Below, piece after piece: positions 4,610 through 10,309 of a stretch of DNA of 11,700 nt (the stretch's first letter is position 1; each line of letters opens with the position of its first letter). The notes beneath the pieces were generated by a model. It was not told where the DNA came from and ran no database searches. It was given only the letters and a program-made list of their open reading frames with translations. This DNA is from Acidobacteriota bacterium (GTDB taxonomy: Bacteria > Acidobacteriota > Terriglobia > Terriglobales > Acidobacteriaceae), in contig QIAK01000043.1 of assembly GCA_003225515.1 (NCBI GenBank), forward strand, positions 1 to 11,700, in the 5' to 3' direction. Position numbers and translations under genes: made by a program.

Positions 4610-7222
4610 ATGTCTCTGGCCCCCGGCACTCGGCTTAGTCAGTATGAAATTCTCTCGTCTCTTGGGGCGGGCAGCATGGGAGAGGTGTACCGGGCGCGCG
4701 ATTCGCGGCTGGAGCGCGAGGTCGCCATCAAAGTTTTACCCGAACTGGTTTCTGCCGATCCGGACCGGCTGCATCGCTTCGAGGTAGAAGCCAAGGCTGC
4801 GGCGGCGCTGAATCATCCCAACATTCTTGCGGTCTATCAGATGGGAACTTACGCGGGCGTCCCTTATCTGGTCTCGGAACTTCTGGAAGGCAAGACATTG
4901 TCTGAAAGTATCCGGCGCGGGCCACTGCCGGTGCGCAAGTCGATTGAGTACGGGGTGCAGATTGCGCACGGACTCGCGGCCGCTCACGAAAAAGGAATTG
5001 TCCATCGCGATCTCAAGCCCGACAACCTGTTCGTAACCAAAGACGGTCGCATCAAGATCCTCGATTTTGGTCTCGCGAAAGTTTTGCAACCGAAAGAATC
5101 CCCGGTCAGTGCAGTGACGATCACGCTGCCCGGCGTGGCCATGGGCACGATGGGCTACATGTCTCCCGAGCAAGTGCGCGGATTGCCCACCGACCACCGC
5201 ACCGACATTTTCGCCTTTGGCGCAATCCTCTACGAGATGGTGATGGGCAAGCGGAGTTTTGAGAGGCCCACGTCAGCCGACACGATCAGCGCCATTCTGA
5301 ACGAAGAACCTCCGCCGTTATCCGAGCTTGCGCCGGAAACGCCGGTGGCGCTGCAGCGAGTCATACTGCGTTGCCTCGAGAAGAATCCGGAGCAACGGTT
5401 TCAGTCTGCGTCGGACCTGGCCTTTGCGCTGACAGCGCTATCCGATCCTGGAACTTCGGCTCCCACGGGAAAGTATGGGACAGGAATCCAGCCAGCAAAA
5501 AAAGACGCTTCGGGAAGAACCGGCGCAGGCGAGCCGAGTCAATCGCGAACCGCGCTCTTTGTAGCAGGCCTTTTGCTGGTCGTGGGTCTAATCGTGCTGG
5601 CTTATTTTGCTATGCAGCCCGCAGCTGCTCCCAGGATTTCAAATTATGTTCAGCTCACGCATGATGGCCAGCCCAAGTCGCTGTTGGGCACAGATGGATC
5701 GCGCATCTATCTGGGCGTGGGTGTAGGAAGTTCGGCAAGCTTTACGTCTCATGGCATCGCGGAAATGTCGGTTGCAGGCGGCGATCCGAAAAGGACGGCG
5801 ATCATGCCCTCTCCTGACATGGTGCCCGTGGACTTATCGCCGGCCGGATCGGAACTGCTGGTAGTCGACGGACGGGGGGCTCCTCCGCGCGGGCCGCTCT
5901 GGAGTATTCCAATATTGAGCGGCTCACCGCGCCGGCTGGGCGAGACTGCGGGAGAAACTGCAGCATGGTCCGCGGACGGCAAGCTGCTGGCCTATAGCAA
6001 TCTGGGAGATTTGTTCGTCGCGAACGCGGATGGGAGTCAGCCGCGCAAACTGCTGGCGGTGAAGGGAGACATCAAGAATCGGTTCGACAGCACCGAGAGC
6101 GCAGGAAATGTCGGCCAGCAGTTGCTGTGGGAGGTCTCTGCGACTGGTGGGGAGCCGCATCGATTGCTGGCGGGATGGCATGATCCGCCTGCCGAGTGTT
6201 GCGGCAAGTGGACCGCAGACGGCAAGTATTTTGTCTTTCAATCGAACAATCAGATTTGGGCGCTGGCGCGAAAAGGAGGCTTTCTTTCTTCGGAACCTAA
6301 ACCGCTTCCAGTCACTGCCAGCCCGCTGTCAATGTCCACGCCACTTCCCGGCAAAGATGGCAAAAAGCTGTTCCTGATCGGACAGACATATCGTGGCGAA
6401 CTGATGCGCTACGACGCGAAGCCTGCCCAATTCTCAAACTTTCTTGGCGCGATATCCGCGGAATACGTTGCCTTCTCGAAGGATGGCCAGTGGGCTACGT
6501 ATGTTTCGTATCGCGAAGGCTCATTGTGGCGCAGCAAGCTGGATGGAAGTGAGCGCCTGCAGCTGACTTATCCGCCGATGTATCCCGTGCTGCCGCGCTG
6601 GTCGCCCGATGGCAAGAACATCATCTTCTTCGAATTTGCGGTGGGTGCGACCAAGCCGGCGAGAATCTATGAGGTATCGGCGGATGGCGGAAGTCCCAGG
6701 CAGCTGTTGCCGAACGATCCGCGCCAGCAACTGGACCCGAACTGGTCGCCGGATGGAAGCAAGATCGTCTTCGCGAACGAATCGAACGATCCATCGTCGG
6801 CAATTCACGTACTGGACCTGGCGAGTGGCCAGATCTCTGATCTGCCTGATTCGCAAGGGCTCTATTCGCCGCGATGGTCTCCGGATGGCCGCTATGTTTC
6901 GGCGTTCTCGGCAGACTCGATGAAGCTTCTGCTATTTGATTTTCAAACCAGGAAATGGGCCGAATTGGCGAACGGCTCGTTGAGCTGGCTGAATTGGTCG
7001 CATGACGGGCAGTACGTTTATGTCCTGGATTATCGGGGAAAGAATGCGGTCGTGAGGATTCGCGTGAGCGATCGTAAGACCGAGCAAGTAGTCGACCTGA
7101 AGAATTTCTCGACCACCGGGCGCTATGGCGGGGCTCTTTCTCTCGCTCCTGACGATTCGCCCCTGCTGCTTCGCGATACCGGCAGCCAGGATGTCTACTC
7201 CGTGGACTGGGAAACACCTTAG
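4610..7222 (+). CDS. Membrane-anchored Ser/Thr protein kinase with PD40/TolB-like beta-propeller sensor domain
   Basis: Encodes 870 residues. The N-terminal cytoplasmic Hanks-type kinase has the glycine loop GAGSMGEV (19-26), the VAIK lysine K41, HRDLKPDN with catalytic D134, DFG at D152, and GTMGYMSPEQVRG at the end of the activation segment; all catalytic elements are intact and it is an RD kinase. A low-complexity linker leads to one transmembrane helix (about 314-336, ALFVAGLLLVVGLIVLAYFAM). The rest, probably periplasmic, carries repeated PD40-like blades: WSADGKLLAY, WTADGKYFVF, FSKDGQWATY, WSPDGKNIIF, WSPDGSKIVF, WSPDGRYVSA, WSHDGQYVYV. This is a very common acidobacterial receptor-kinase design; ligand and substrates are unknown. 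ATG 4610 is preferred because MSLAPGTRLSQYEIL is the typical family start; the in-frame opening upstream (from 4490) overlaps the -10 box. A minus-strand terminator follows the stop. Confidence 0.93.
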   Translation: MSLAPGTRLSQYEILSSLGAGSMGEVYRARDSRLEREVAIKVLPELVSADPDRLHRFEVEAKAAAALNHPNILAVYQMGTYAGVPYLVSELLEGKTLSESIRRGPLPVRKSIEYGVQIAHGLAAAHEKGIVHRDLKPDNLFVTKDGRIKILDFGLAKVLQPKESPVSAVTITLPGVAMGTMGYMSPEQVRGLPTDHRTDIFAFGAILYEMVMGKRSFERPTSADTISAILNEEPPPLSELAPETPVALQRVILRCLEKNPEQRFQSASDLAFALTALSDPGTSAPTGKYGTGIQPAKKDASGRTGAGEPSQSRTALFVAGLLLVVGLIVLAYFAMQPAAAPRISNYVQLTHDGQPKSLLGTDGSRIYLGVGVGSSASFTSHGIAEMSVAGGDPKRTAIMPSPDMVPVDLSPAGSELLVVDGRGAPPRGPLWSIPILSGSPRRLGETAGETAAWSADGKLLAYSNLGDLFVANADGSQPRKLLAVKGDIKNRFDSTESAGNVGQQLLWEVSATGGEPHRLLAGWHDPPAECCGKWTADGKYFVFQSNNQIWALARKGGFLSSEPKPLPVTASPLSMSTPLPGKDGKKLFLIGQTYRGELMRYDAKPAQFSNFLGAISAEYVAFSKDGQWATYVSYREGSLWRSKLDGSERLQLTYPPMYPVLPRWSPDGKNIIFFEFAVGATKPARIYEVSADGGSPRQLLPNDPRQQLDPNWSPDGSKIVFANESNDPSSAIHVLDLASGQISDLPDSQGLYSPRWSPDGRYVSAFSADSMKLLLFDFQTRKWAELANGSLSWLNWSHDGQYVYVLDYRGKNAVVRIRVSDRKTEQVVDLKNFSTTGRYGGALSLAPDDSPLLLRDTGSQDVYSVDWETP

Positions 7223-7230
7223 CAGGCTGC

Positions 7231-7258
7231 AAAAAAATCGCCGTACCAGCGACGGCGA
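7231..7258 (-). terminator. Intrinsic terminator of the 50-aa minus-strand gene
   Basis: TCGCCGT (7238-7244) pairs with ACGGCGA (7252-7258) around a 7-base loop. On the minus strand the hairpin is followed directly by seven T residues (A run 7231-7237), a textbook intrinsic terminator about 10 bases after the stop at 7269. It lies just after the convergent kinase stop. Confidence 0.8.
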
Positions 7259-7268
7259 CCTTCAGCGG

Positions 7269-7421
7269 CTAGGCTTTCTTGGAAGGATCCTCGAGACGTT
7301 GTTCCTTGTTTTCGAGAAGGTTATTGAGTTCCTGAACGAGCTTCACAAATTTTTCGTGATCCTGTTCTTTCTCGATCAGCTCGCACAGAGCGTTCATGCG
7401 TTCACGTTCGTCAGGGGTCAT
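7269..7421 (-). CDS. Small charged helical protein, function unknown (50 aa)
   Basis: Reads M-TPDERERMNALCELIEKEQDH, then VKLVQELNNLLENKEQRLEDPSKKA: highly charged, probably one or two amphipathic helices, with no transmembrane segment and no known motif. The protein resembles short acidobacterial hypothetical proteins beginning with a similar DERxRMN...LCxLI pattern (recalled, not searched). A longer reading from 7475 is rejected because its first codon overlaps the -35 box of a good promoter. The ATG at 7421 has no clear Shine-Dalgarno site. Promoter and terminator bracket it tightly, so it is a monocistronic minus-strand unit. Confidence 0.7.
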   Translation of the reverse strand: MTPDERERMNALCELIEKEQDHEKFVKLVQELNNLLENKEQRLEDPSKKA

Positions 7422-7446
7422 AGTTGTCTTACGAGTGCGCGGGAAA

Positions 7447-7475
7447 TACTTAAATATCAGAAAGGCATTCGTCAA
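7447..7475 (-). promoter_or_regulatory. Promoter of the 50-aa gene
   Basis: Read on the minus strand, TTGACG (7470-7475) and TAAGTA (7447-7452) are separated by exactly 17 bases. The expected start site near 7440 gives a leader of about 20 bases to the ATG at 7421. Confidence 0.55.
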
Positions 7476-7496
7476 GCGTAAACTGATGACTTTTTT

Positions 7497-7510
7497 GTAG
7501 TTACAACTAC
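7497..7510. promoter_or_regulatory. 14-bp dyad upstream of the small-gene promoter
   Basis: GTAGTT and AACTAC flank a 2-base centre, a near-perfect palindrome 21 bases upstream of the -35 of the 50-aa gene and after a run of six T. It could be an operator or an activator site; nothing else supports that. Confidence 0.25.
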
Positions 7511-7574
7511 GGAGTGTCTGTAAGTTCTTGAGGTTTAGATACTTAGGCGTCGCCGATTTTGTGATGCAAGGGAC

Positions 7575-7778
7575 TTATCCGTTGGTCGGCACGGTCCGAC
7601 GTTCTTCAGAAGCCTGACCGTGCAGGAATTGTCTTGCGGCGCGGGTTCTTAAGCGCTCAAGTTTTTCGTGAATAGCCGCGAGAAGTTCCTGAAGGATGGA
7701 ATCGACCTCGCCCTCGGGCGCACCATTGATTTGGGTGGACAAATAGCGGATGCGGTCGTCGAGTCGGCGCGTGTGCAT
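7575..7778 (-). CDS. Small hypothetical protein, charged and helical (67 aa)
   Basis: Encodes MHTRRLDDRIRYLSTQI, then GEVDSILQELLAAIHEKLERLRTRAARQFLHG and a polar tail: mostly predicted helix rich in Arg, Leu and Glu, with no signal peptide or membrane segment. The core RRLDDRIRYLS...LRTRAARQ is reminiscent of short acidobacterial hypothetical proteins (recollection only). The start is uncertain. ATG 7778 gives the sensible N-terminus but has no Shine-Dalgarno site. ATG 7814 adds the Ala/Pro-rich MAAAPTPCAPPR and has TAAAAT (7826-7831 on the minus strand) 11 bases before it, which would suit a near-leaderless message. Function unknown. Confidence 0.55.
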   Translation of the reverse strand: MHTRRLDDRIRYLSTQINGAPEGEVDSILQELLAAIHEKLERLRTRAARQFLHGQASEERRTVPTNG

Positions 7779-7926
7779 GCGAGGTGGAGCGCAAGGTGTG
7801 GGCGCCGCCGCCATGATGATGCCCTATTTTATTAAATTGCGCGATACCGTACATACTGTAGACCGCTATGGTTCTTTACCAGACCACAACCATCCATTTG
7901 CAGGCTTTCGATGGAATGCGGGGCAG

Positions 7927-8196
7927 CTAAGCTCCAAATCGCTCGGCCTTGCGAGCCTTTGCTCTGGCAGCTTCCTCTTCCCGGTTCTTCGGTGGCGCGG
8001 CGGTTGCGAGCGAGTGGAGCAGGCGGCTTGAAATAGTAGCGACTTCATCGACCGCCGCCTGGAATGAAGCTTCGTTGGCCTTGGATGGCTTGTTGAAGCC
8101 GGTGATCTTGCGAACGAACTGAAGCGAGGCGGCCCGAACCTCATCGTCGGTGACCGGGGGATCAAAGTTGAACAGCGTTTTAATATTTCGGCACAT
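7927..8196 (-). CDS. DUF2277 family protein (89 aa)
   Basis: Begins with the hallmark MCRNIKTLFNFDPPVT and continues DDEVRAASLQFVRKITGF, NKPSKANE, then an Ala-rich helical stretch (AVDEVATISSRLLHSL) and a charged tail (PPKNREEEAARAKARKAERFG). This matches DUF2277 (PF10041) along its whole length; the molecular function is unknown. The start at 8196 is set by the conserved MCRNIK; the longer reading from 8238 would begin upstream of the likely transcription start. Any Shine-Dalgarno is weak (a GGGG tract 12 bases upstream). It is divergent from infC, with 351 bases between their starts. Confidence 0.9.
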   Translation of the reverse strand: MCRNIKTLFNFDPPVTDDEVRAASLQFVRKITGFNKPSKANEASFQAAVDEVATISSRLLHSLATAAPPKNREEEAARAKARKAERFGA

Positions 8197-8223
8197 ATTT
8201 TTCAGGACCCCATTTATCTTCCA

Positions 8224-8252
8224 AGAATAAATTTTCATCAGTCAAGATTCAA
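8224..8252 (-). promoter_or_regulatory. Promoter of the DUF2277 gene
   Basis: On the minus strand, TTGAAT (8247-8252) and TATTCT (8224-8229) are 17 bases apart. The predicted start near 8217 lies downstream of the alternative ATG at 8238 and about 20 bases before the MCRNIK start, which supports the shorter gene model. Confidence 0.6.
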
Positions 8253-8499
8253 GGCATGCGCTGGTGTTAGCGCGGCTTTTCAGGCGAAGAAGGATTTCGG
8301 GCGGAGCGACGCGAGGTGGTGCGCGGGAGATCCCTGCGCCCGCTGAAAAACGCGGGACGTCCGGGATGGCTGATCCTAGTTGGGGATGACACTGGTTCGG
8401 GATGACATCCTGGAAGATGCAAACTGGAAGATGCAAACTGCCCTCCACCCCTGGCAGTGGCTGAGAAGGCCAATTGTGTGGGCTGGGTAGGCGAATCGA
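8253..8499. other. Divergent gap between DUF2277 and infC: repeat debris, no gene
   Basis: This interval contains a GCGC-TGGTGTTA-GCGC dyad (about 8260-8275), GC-rich imperfect repeats, two direct copies of GGGATGACA (8383-8391 and 8399-8407) that echo the ends of the REP-type elements, and the 28-base tandem listed separately. A long minus-strand frame runs through it and on under infC, but it is a shadow. No RNA gene was recognised. Confidence 0.45.
8410..8437. repeat. 28-base tandem of alternating heptamers upstream of infC
   Basis: A 14-base unit (CTGGAAG plus ATGCAAA) is repeated twice without error, so the tract is again four heptamers or 28 bases. There is no obvious inverted partner. 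It lies about 70 bases upstream of the infC promoter. Confidence 0.7.
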
Positions 8500-8501
8500 C
8501 A

Positions 8502-8510
8502 TGCTATAAT
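8502..8510 (+). promoter_or_regulatory. Extended -10 promoter of infC
   Basis: TGCTATAAT at 8502-8510 is a perfect extended -10 (TGN-TATAAT). No good -35 lies 16-18 bases upstream, which an extended -10 can compensate. Transcription should begin near 8517, where ACTCT (8516-8520) and AGAGT (8530-8534) can form a small 5' hairpin just before the GGAGGA site. Confidence 0.65.
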
Positions 8511-8537
8511 TCTTTACTCTCAGCCGCTTAGAGTTAC

Positions 8538-8550
8538 GGAGGACAGTATC
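8538..8550 (+). promoter_or_regulatory. infC Shine-Dalgarno site and ATC start codon
   Basis: GGAGGA (8538-8543) is the strongest ribosome-binding site in the window. Five bases after its GGAGG core comes ATC (8548-8550), in frame with infC. The next codons give DKRFIRTNDRIRAREIRVID, the conserved IF3 N-terminus. No ATG, GTG or TTG stands in frame between the SD and GTG 8602. Confidence 0.75.
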
Positions 8551-9165
8551 GATAAACGTTTTATCCGCACCAACGATCGTATTCGGGCGCGTGAAATCCG
8601 CGTGATTGACGATGAAGGGCAGCAGCTTGGAATTATGCCGCCTTTTGAAGCCATCAGGAAAGCCCGCGAAAAGAATCTGGACCTGGTTGAGATTTCGCCT
8701 ACCGCGCAGCCTCCCGTGTGCCGCATCATGGATTACGGGAAGTATCTCTACCAGCAGGAAAAGAAAGAGCGCGAAGCCAAGAAGCACCAGAAAACGATTA
8801 CCGTAAAAGAGGTCAAGTTCCGCATTAATGTGGATGACCACGATTACGAAACCAAGAAGAATCACGTGCTGCGCTTTTTGGATGAAGGCGACAAGGTCAA
8901 GGCAACGATTTTCTTCCGTGGACGCGAAATGACGCGCACCGGACTGGGCCGCCAAATATTGGAGCGGCTGATTAAAGACGTGGAACCGCATAGTATTGTG
9001 GAGTTCCGTCCCCGGCAGGAAGGCAATACGCTGCACGCGATTCTGGCACCGAAAAAGACGGACAAGGAACGAGAGAAGGAAAGGCAGAAGGCCGAAAAGG
9101 CTGCGGCGCAAAGTGCGCCCAGTCCAAGCGCTGTCGCGGCGCAGGTCGCCAAGCCCGCATCGTAG
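8548..9165 (+). CDS. infC: Translation initiation factor IF-3
   Basis: IF3 binds the 30S subunit, prevents premature 50S joining and rejects non-canonical start codons and wrong initiator tRNA. From ATC 8548 the protein has 205 residues: the IF3-N domain with DKRFIRTNDRIRAREIRVID and LDLVEISPTAQPPVCRIMDYGKY, a Lys-rich linker helix (QEKKEREAKKHQK), the IF3-C domain (ITVKEVKFRINVDDHDYETKKNHVLRFLDEGDKVKATIFFRGREM through VEFRPRQEGNTLHAILAPKK), and an Ala/Lys/Glu tail of about 35 residues (KEREKERQKAEKAAAQSAP...) beyond the usual length. Starting at GTG 8602 would remove 18 conserved residues with no SD nearby, so ATC is preferred. Non-AUG starts with IF3 autoregulation are established for E. 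coli infC (AUU); here that is inference. First gene of infC-rpmI-rplT-pheS-pheT. Confidence 0.95.
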   Translation: MDKRFIRTNDRIRAREIRVIDDEGQQLGIMPPFEAIRKAREKNLDLVEISPTAQPPVCRIMDYGKYLYQQEKKEREAKKHQKTITVKEVKFRINVDDHDYETKKNHVLRFLDEGDKVKATIFFRGREMTRTGLGRQILERLIKDVEPHSIVEFRPRQEGNTLHAILAPKKTDKEREKERQKAEKAAAQSAPSPSAVAAQVAKPAS

Positions 9166-9196
9166 CCCGAAGAGAGTCGATTCATAATCATCGCAA

Positions 9197-9281
9197 TTGG
9201 CAATTAGCACTTGGCATTTAGCCAGTCGGAGAATGCCTGCGGATGTTTTTTCGTGCTAAATGCTAATTGCCAAATGCTAAT
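9197..9281. repeat. Inverted four-heptamer repeat element in the infC-rpmI gap
   Basis: The left arm is 9197-9224 (four heptamers alternating TTGGCAN and TTAGCMN). The right arm is 9254-9281 (four heptamers of the form TGCYAAW). Positions 9197-9216 and 9254-9273 complement each other at 18 of 20 sites, one exception being a G-U pair. The centre holds a T6 run. The right arm ends 4 bases before the rpmI Shine-Dalgarno GAGG (9286-9289), so an RNA stem here could affect L35 translation or processing of the polycistronic mRNA. Confidence 0.75.
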
Positions 9282-9293
9282 AGCTGAGGTTCT

Positions 9294-9491
9294 ATGCCGA
9301 AACTGAAAACGCACAAAGGCGCTGCCAAGCGCTTCAAATTAACCGGAACCGGGAAAGTGAAGCGGGGGCGATCGCACCTGCGCCACATCCTGACATCGAA
9401 GAGCAAGAAACGAAAACGGAATCTGGGATCGCCTGCGCTGGTCAGCGAAGGGGATAAGCGCAAAGTAAAGCGCATGATTCCGTACCAGTAG
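9294..9491 (+). CDS. rpmI: 50S ribosomal protein L35
   Basis: 65 residues, very basic, beginning MPKLKTHKGAAKRFKLTGTGK with GRSHLRHILTSKSKKRKRNLG and ending in VKRMIPYQ: complete and typical of bL35, a component of the large subunit. The ATG is preceded by GAGG with a 4-base spacer. It lies 128 bases after infC and 181 before rplT, larger gaps than usual in this operon; both are filled by heptamer-type inverted repeats. Confidence 0.97.
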   Translation: MPKLKTHKGAAKRFKLTGTGKVKRGRSHLRHILTSKSKKRKRNLGSPALVSEGDKRKVKRMIPYQ

Positions 9492-9501
9492 AAGCGATTT
9501 C

Positions 9502-9577
9502 GGATTTTAGATTGCAGATTTCAGATTGCAGGACACCGCGAAAGCAGGTTCTCAAGCTGAATCTAAATCTTCAATCT
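9502..9577. repeat. Inverted four-heptamer repeat element in the rpmI-rplT gap
   Basis: The left arm (9502-9529) is four heptamers of the form RGATTNY or a near variant (for example AGATTGC). The right arm (9557-9577) is three complementary units with the core AATCT, one shortened by a base. 9509-9531 and 9557-9577 pair with two one-base offsets. The centre is 25 bases. Architecture matches the elements at 3270 and 9197, but the heptamer sequence is different. Confidence 0.7.
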
Positions 9578-9672
9578 GTGCTTCAGGCGCGTGAAGAGGT
9601 CAGAGAATTGCCGCCAGGCGAATCTTCCTTACCTTCAGCCGCCGTTAACGTGAAACTAAAAAGGAGAACACA

Positions 9673-10038
9673 ATGCCTCGTGTAAAACGCGGAACGAAAC
9701 GCCGCGCCAAACGCAAAAAAATATTAGACCGCGCAAGCGGTTACTTCCTTACTAAATCGAAGCTGTACCGCTCCGCGAAAGAAGCGGTAGAGCGTGGGCT
9801 GAAGTTTGCCTACTCCGGACGCAAGCAGCGCAAGCGCCAGTACCGCTCGCTGTGGATCGTCCGCATCGGCGCCGCTGCCAAGCTGAACGGGATGAGCTAC
9901 AACCAGTTCATCCACGGCTTGAAAGTTGCGGGGATCGAACTCGACCGCAAGATTCTGGCGGACCTGGCGGTGAAAGATCCGGCAGGGTTTGCCAGTCTGA
10001 CGACGCAGGCGAAAACGGCGATTGGCGGGGCGGCGTAG
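9673..10038 (+). CDS. rplT: 50S ribosomal protein L20
   Basis: 121 residues, complete. MPRVKRGTKRRAKRKKILDRASGYF is the basic rRNA-binding extension. Then come KSKLYRSAKEAVERGLKFAYSGRKQRKRQYRSLWI and the globular domain VRIGAAAKLNGMSYNQFIHGLKVAGIELDRKILADLAV. L20 is essential for early 50S assembly and in several bacteria represses its own operon. The ATG is preceded by AAGGAG (9661-9666) with a 6-base spacer, the best SD after that of infC. No typical L20 mRNA-mimic structure was recognised. Confidence 0.97.
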   Translation: MPRVKRGTKRRAKRKKILDRASGYFLTKSKLYRSAKEAVERGLKFAYSGRKQRKRQYRSLWIVRIGAAAKLNGMSYNQFIHGLKVAGIELDRKILADLAVKDPAGFASLTTQAKTAIGGAA

Positions 10039-10042
10039 GGCT

Positions 10043-10070
10043 TTCGGCTATCAGCTACCAGCTTTCAGCT
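10043..10070. repeat. Four-heptamer repeat arm after rplT (solo copy)
   Basis: Four consecutive heptamers of the form WYCRGCT or close to it (for example ATCAGCT) fill 10043-10070, starting 4 bases after the rplT stop. No convincing inverted partner was found, only an 8-base GCTGAAAG at 10213-10220. Confidence 0.7.
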
Positions 10071-10101
10071 TGAAGAAAAGAGCGGCTACTTCCTGAGGAG
10101 G

Positions 10102-10120
10102 GCACGGCTTCCAGCCGTGC
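10102..10120 (+). terminator. Hairpin after rplT, possible terminator or repeat
   Basis: GCACGGCT (10102-10109) and AGCCGTGC (10113-10120) form a perfect 8-bp stem with a TCC loop. The nearest T run (10134-10138) is 13 bases away, so termination would be weak. The GGGCACGGCTTC...GCCGTGC form also resembles an interspersed acidobacterial repeat. Confidence 0.4.
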
Positions 10121-10137
10121 TGTGTACGGCTAGTTTT

Positions 10138-10288
10138 TAGCAAGCGAGGAATCTGCCGTGGACGCTACCGCACCGTGGTGGAAATTCCCTGCAACGGCAC
10201 CAGTTGCGTGTGGCTGAAAGGGGTCCTTCGACTCCGCAAACCGATTCGCCTTTTTGCGAATCGGTTTACTTCGCTCAGGATGACAATT
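10138..10288 (-). repeat. About 150-base interspersed REP-type element between rplT and pheS
   Basis: Read on the minus strand, it starts with TTGTCATCCTGAGCGAAG and ends near GCAGATTCCTCGCTTGC. Inside is a hairpin with 12-bp perfect arms (10238-10249 and 10256-10267) and a 6-base loop. The 15 bases TCGCTCAGGATGACA (10271-10285) recur exactly at 11475-11489. Compound elements with a TCATCCTGAGCGAAG end and a GATTCCTCGC end are familiar from acidobacterial intergenic DNA (recollection). It ends about 20 bases before the pheS start and must lie within the operon transcript unless pheS has its own promoter. Confidence 0.6.
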
Positions 10289-10309
10289 CTTTAGAGAGCG
10301 TACCAAAAA

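Noticed and set aside
4279..4629. 116-codon minus-strand frame in the mtaB-kinase gap
   Set aside because: It overlaps the kinase start and its -10 box, has no RBS and no recognisable protein features.
8511..8547. L20-type autoregulatory leader upstream of infC
   Set aside because: The leader is only about 30 bases and cannot hold the known L20-binding structures; none was recognised upstream of rpmI or rplT either.
8242..9210. 322-codon open frame on the minus strand
   Set aside because: It covers infC in antisense and the repeat-rich gap; it has no coherent domain and conflicts with the certain IF3 gene.
10039..10309. CRISPR array or tRNA in the repeat-rich rplT-pheS gap
   Set aside because: There are no regularly spaced identical repeats with unique spacers and no cloverleaf; the structure is explained by hairpins, a heptamer arm and a REP-type element.
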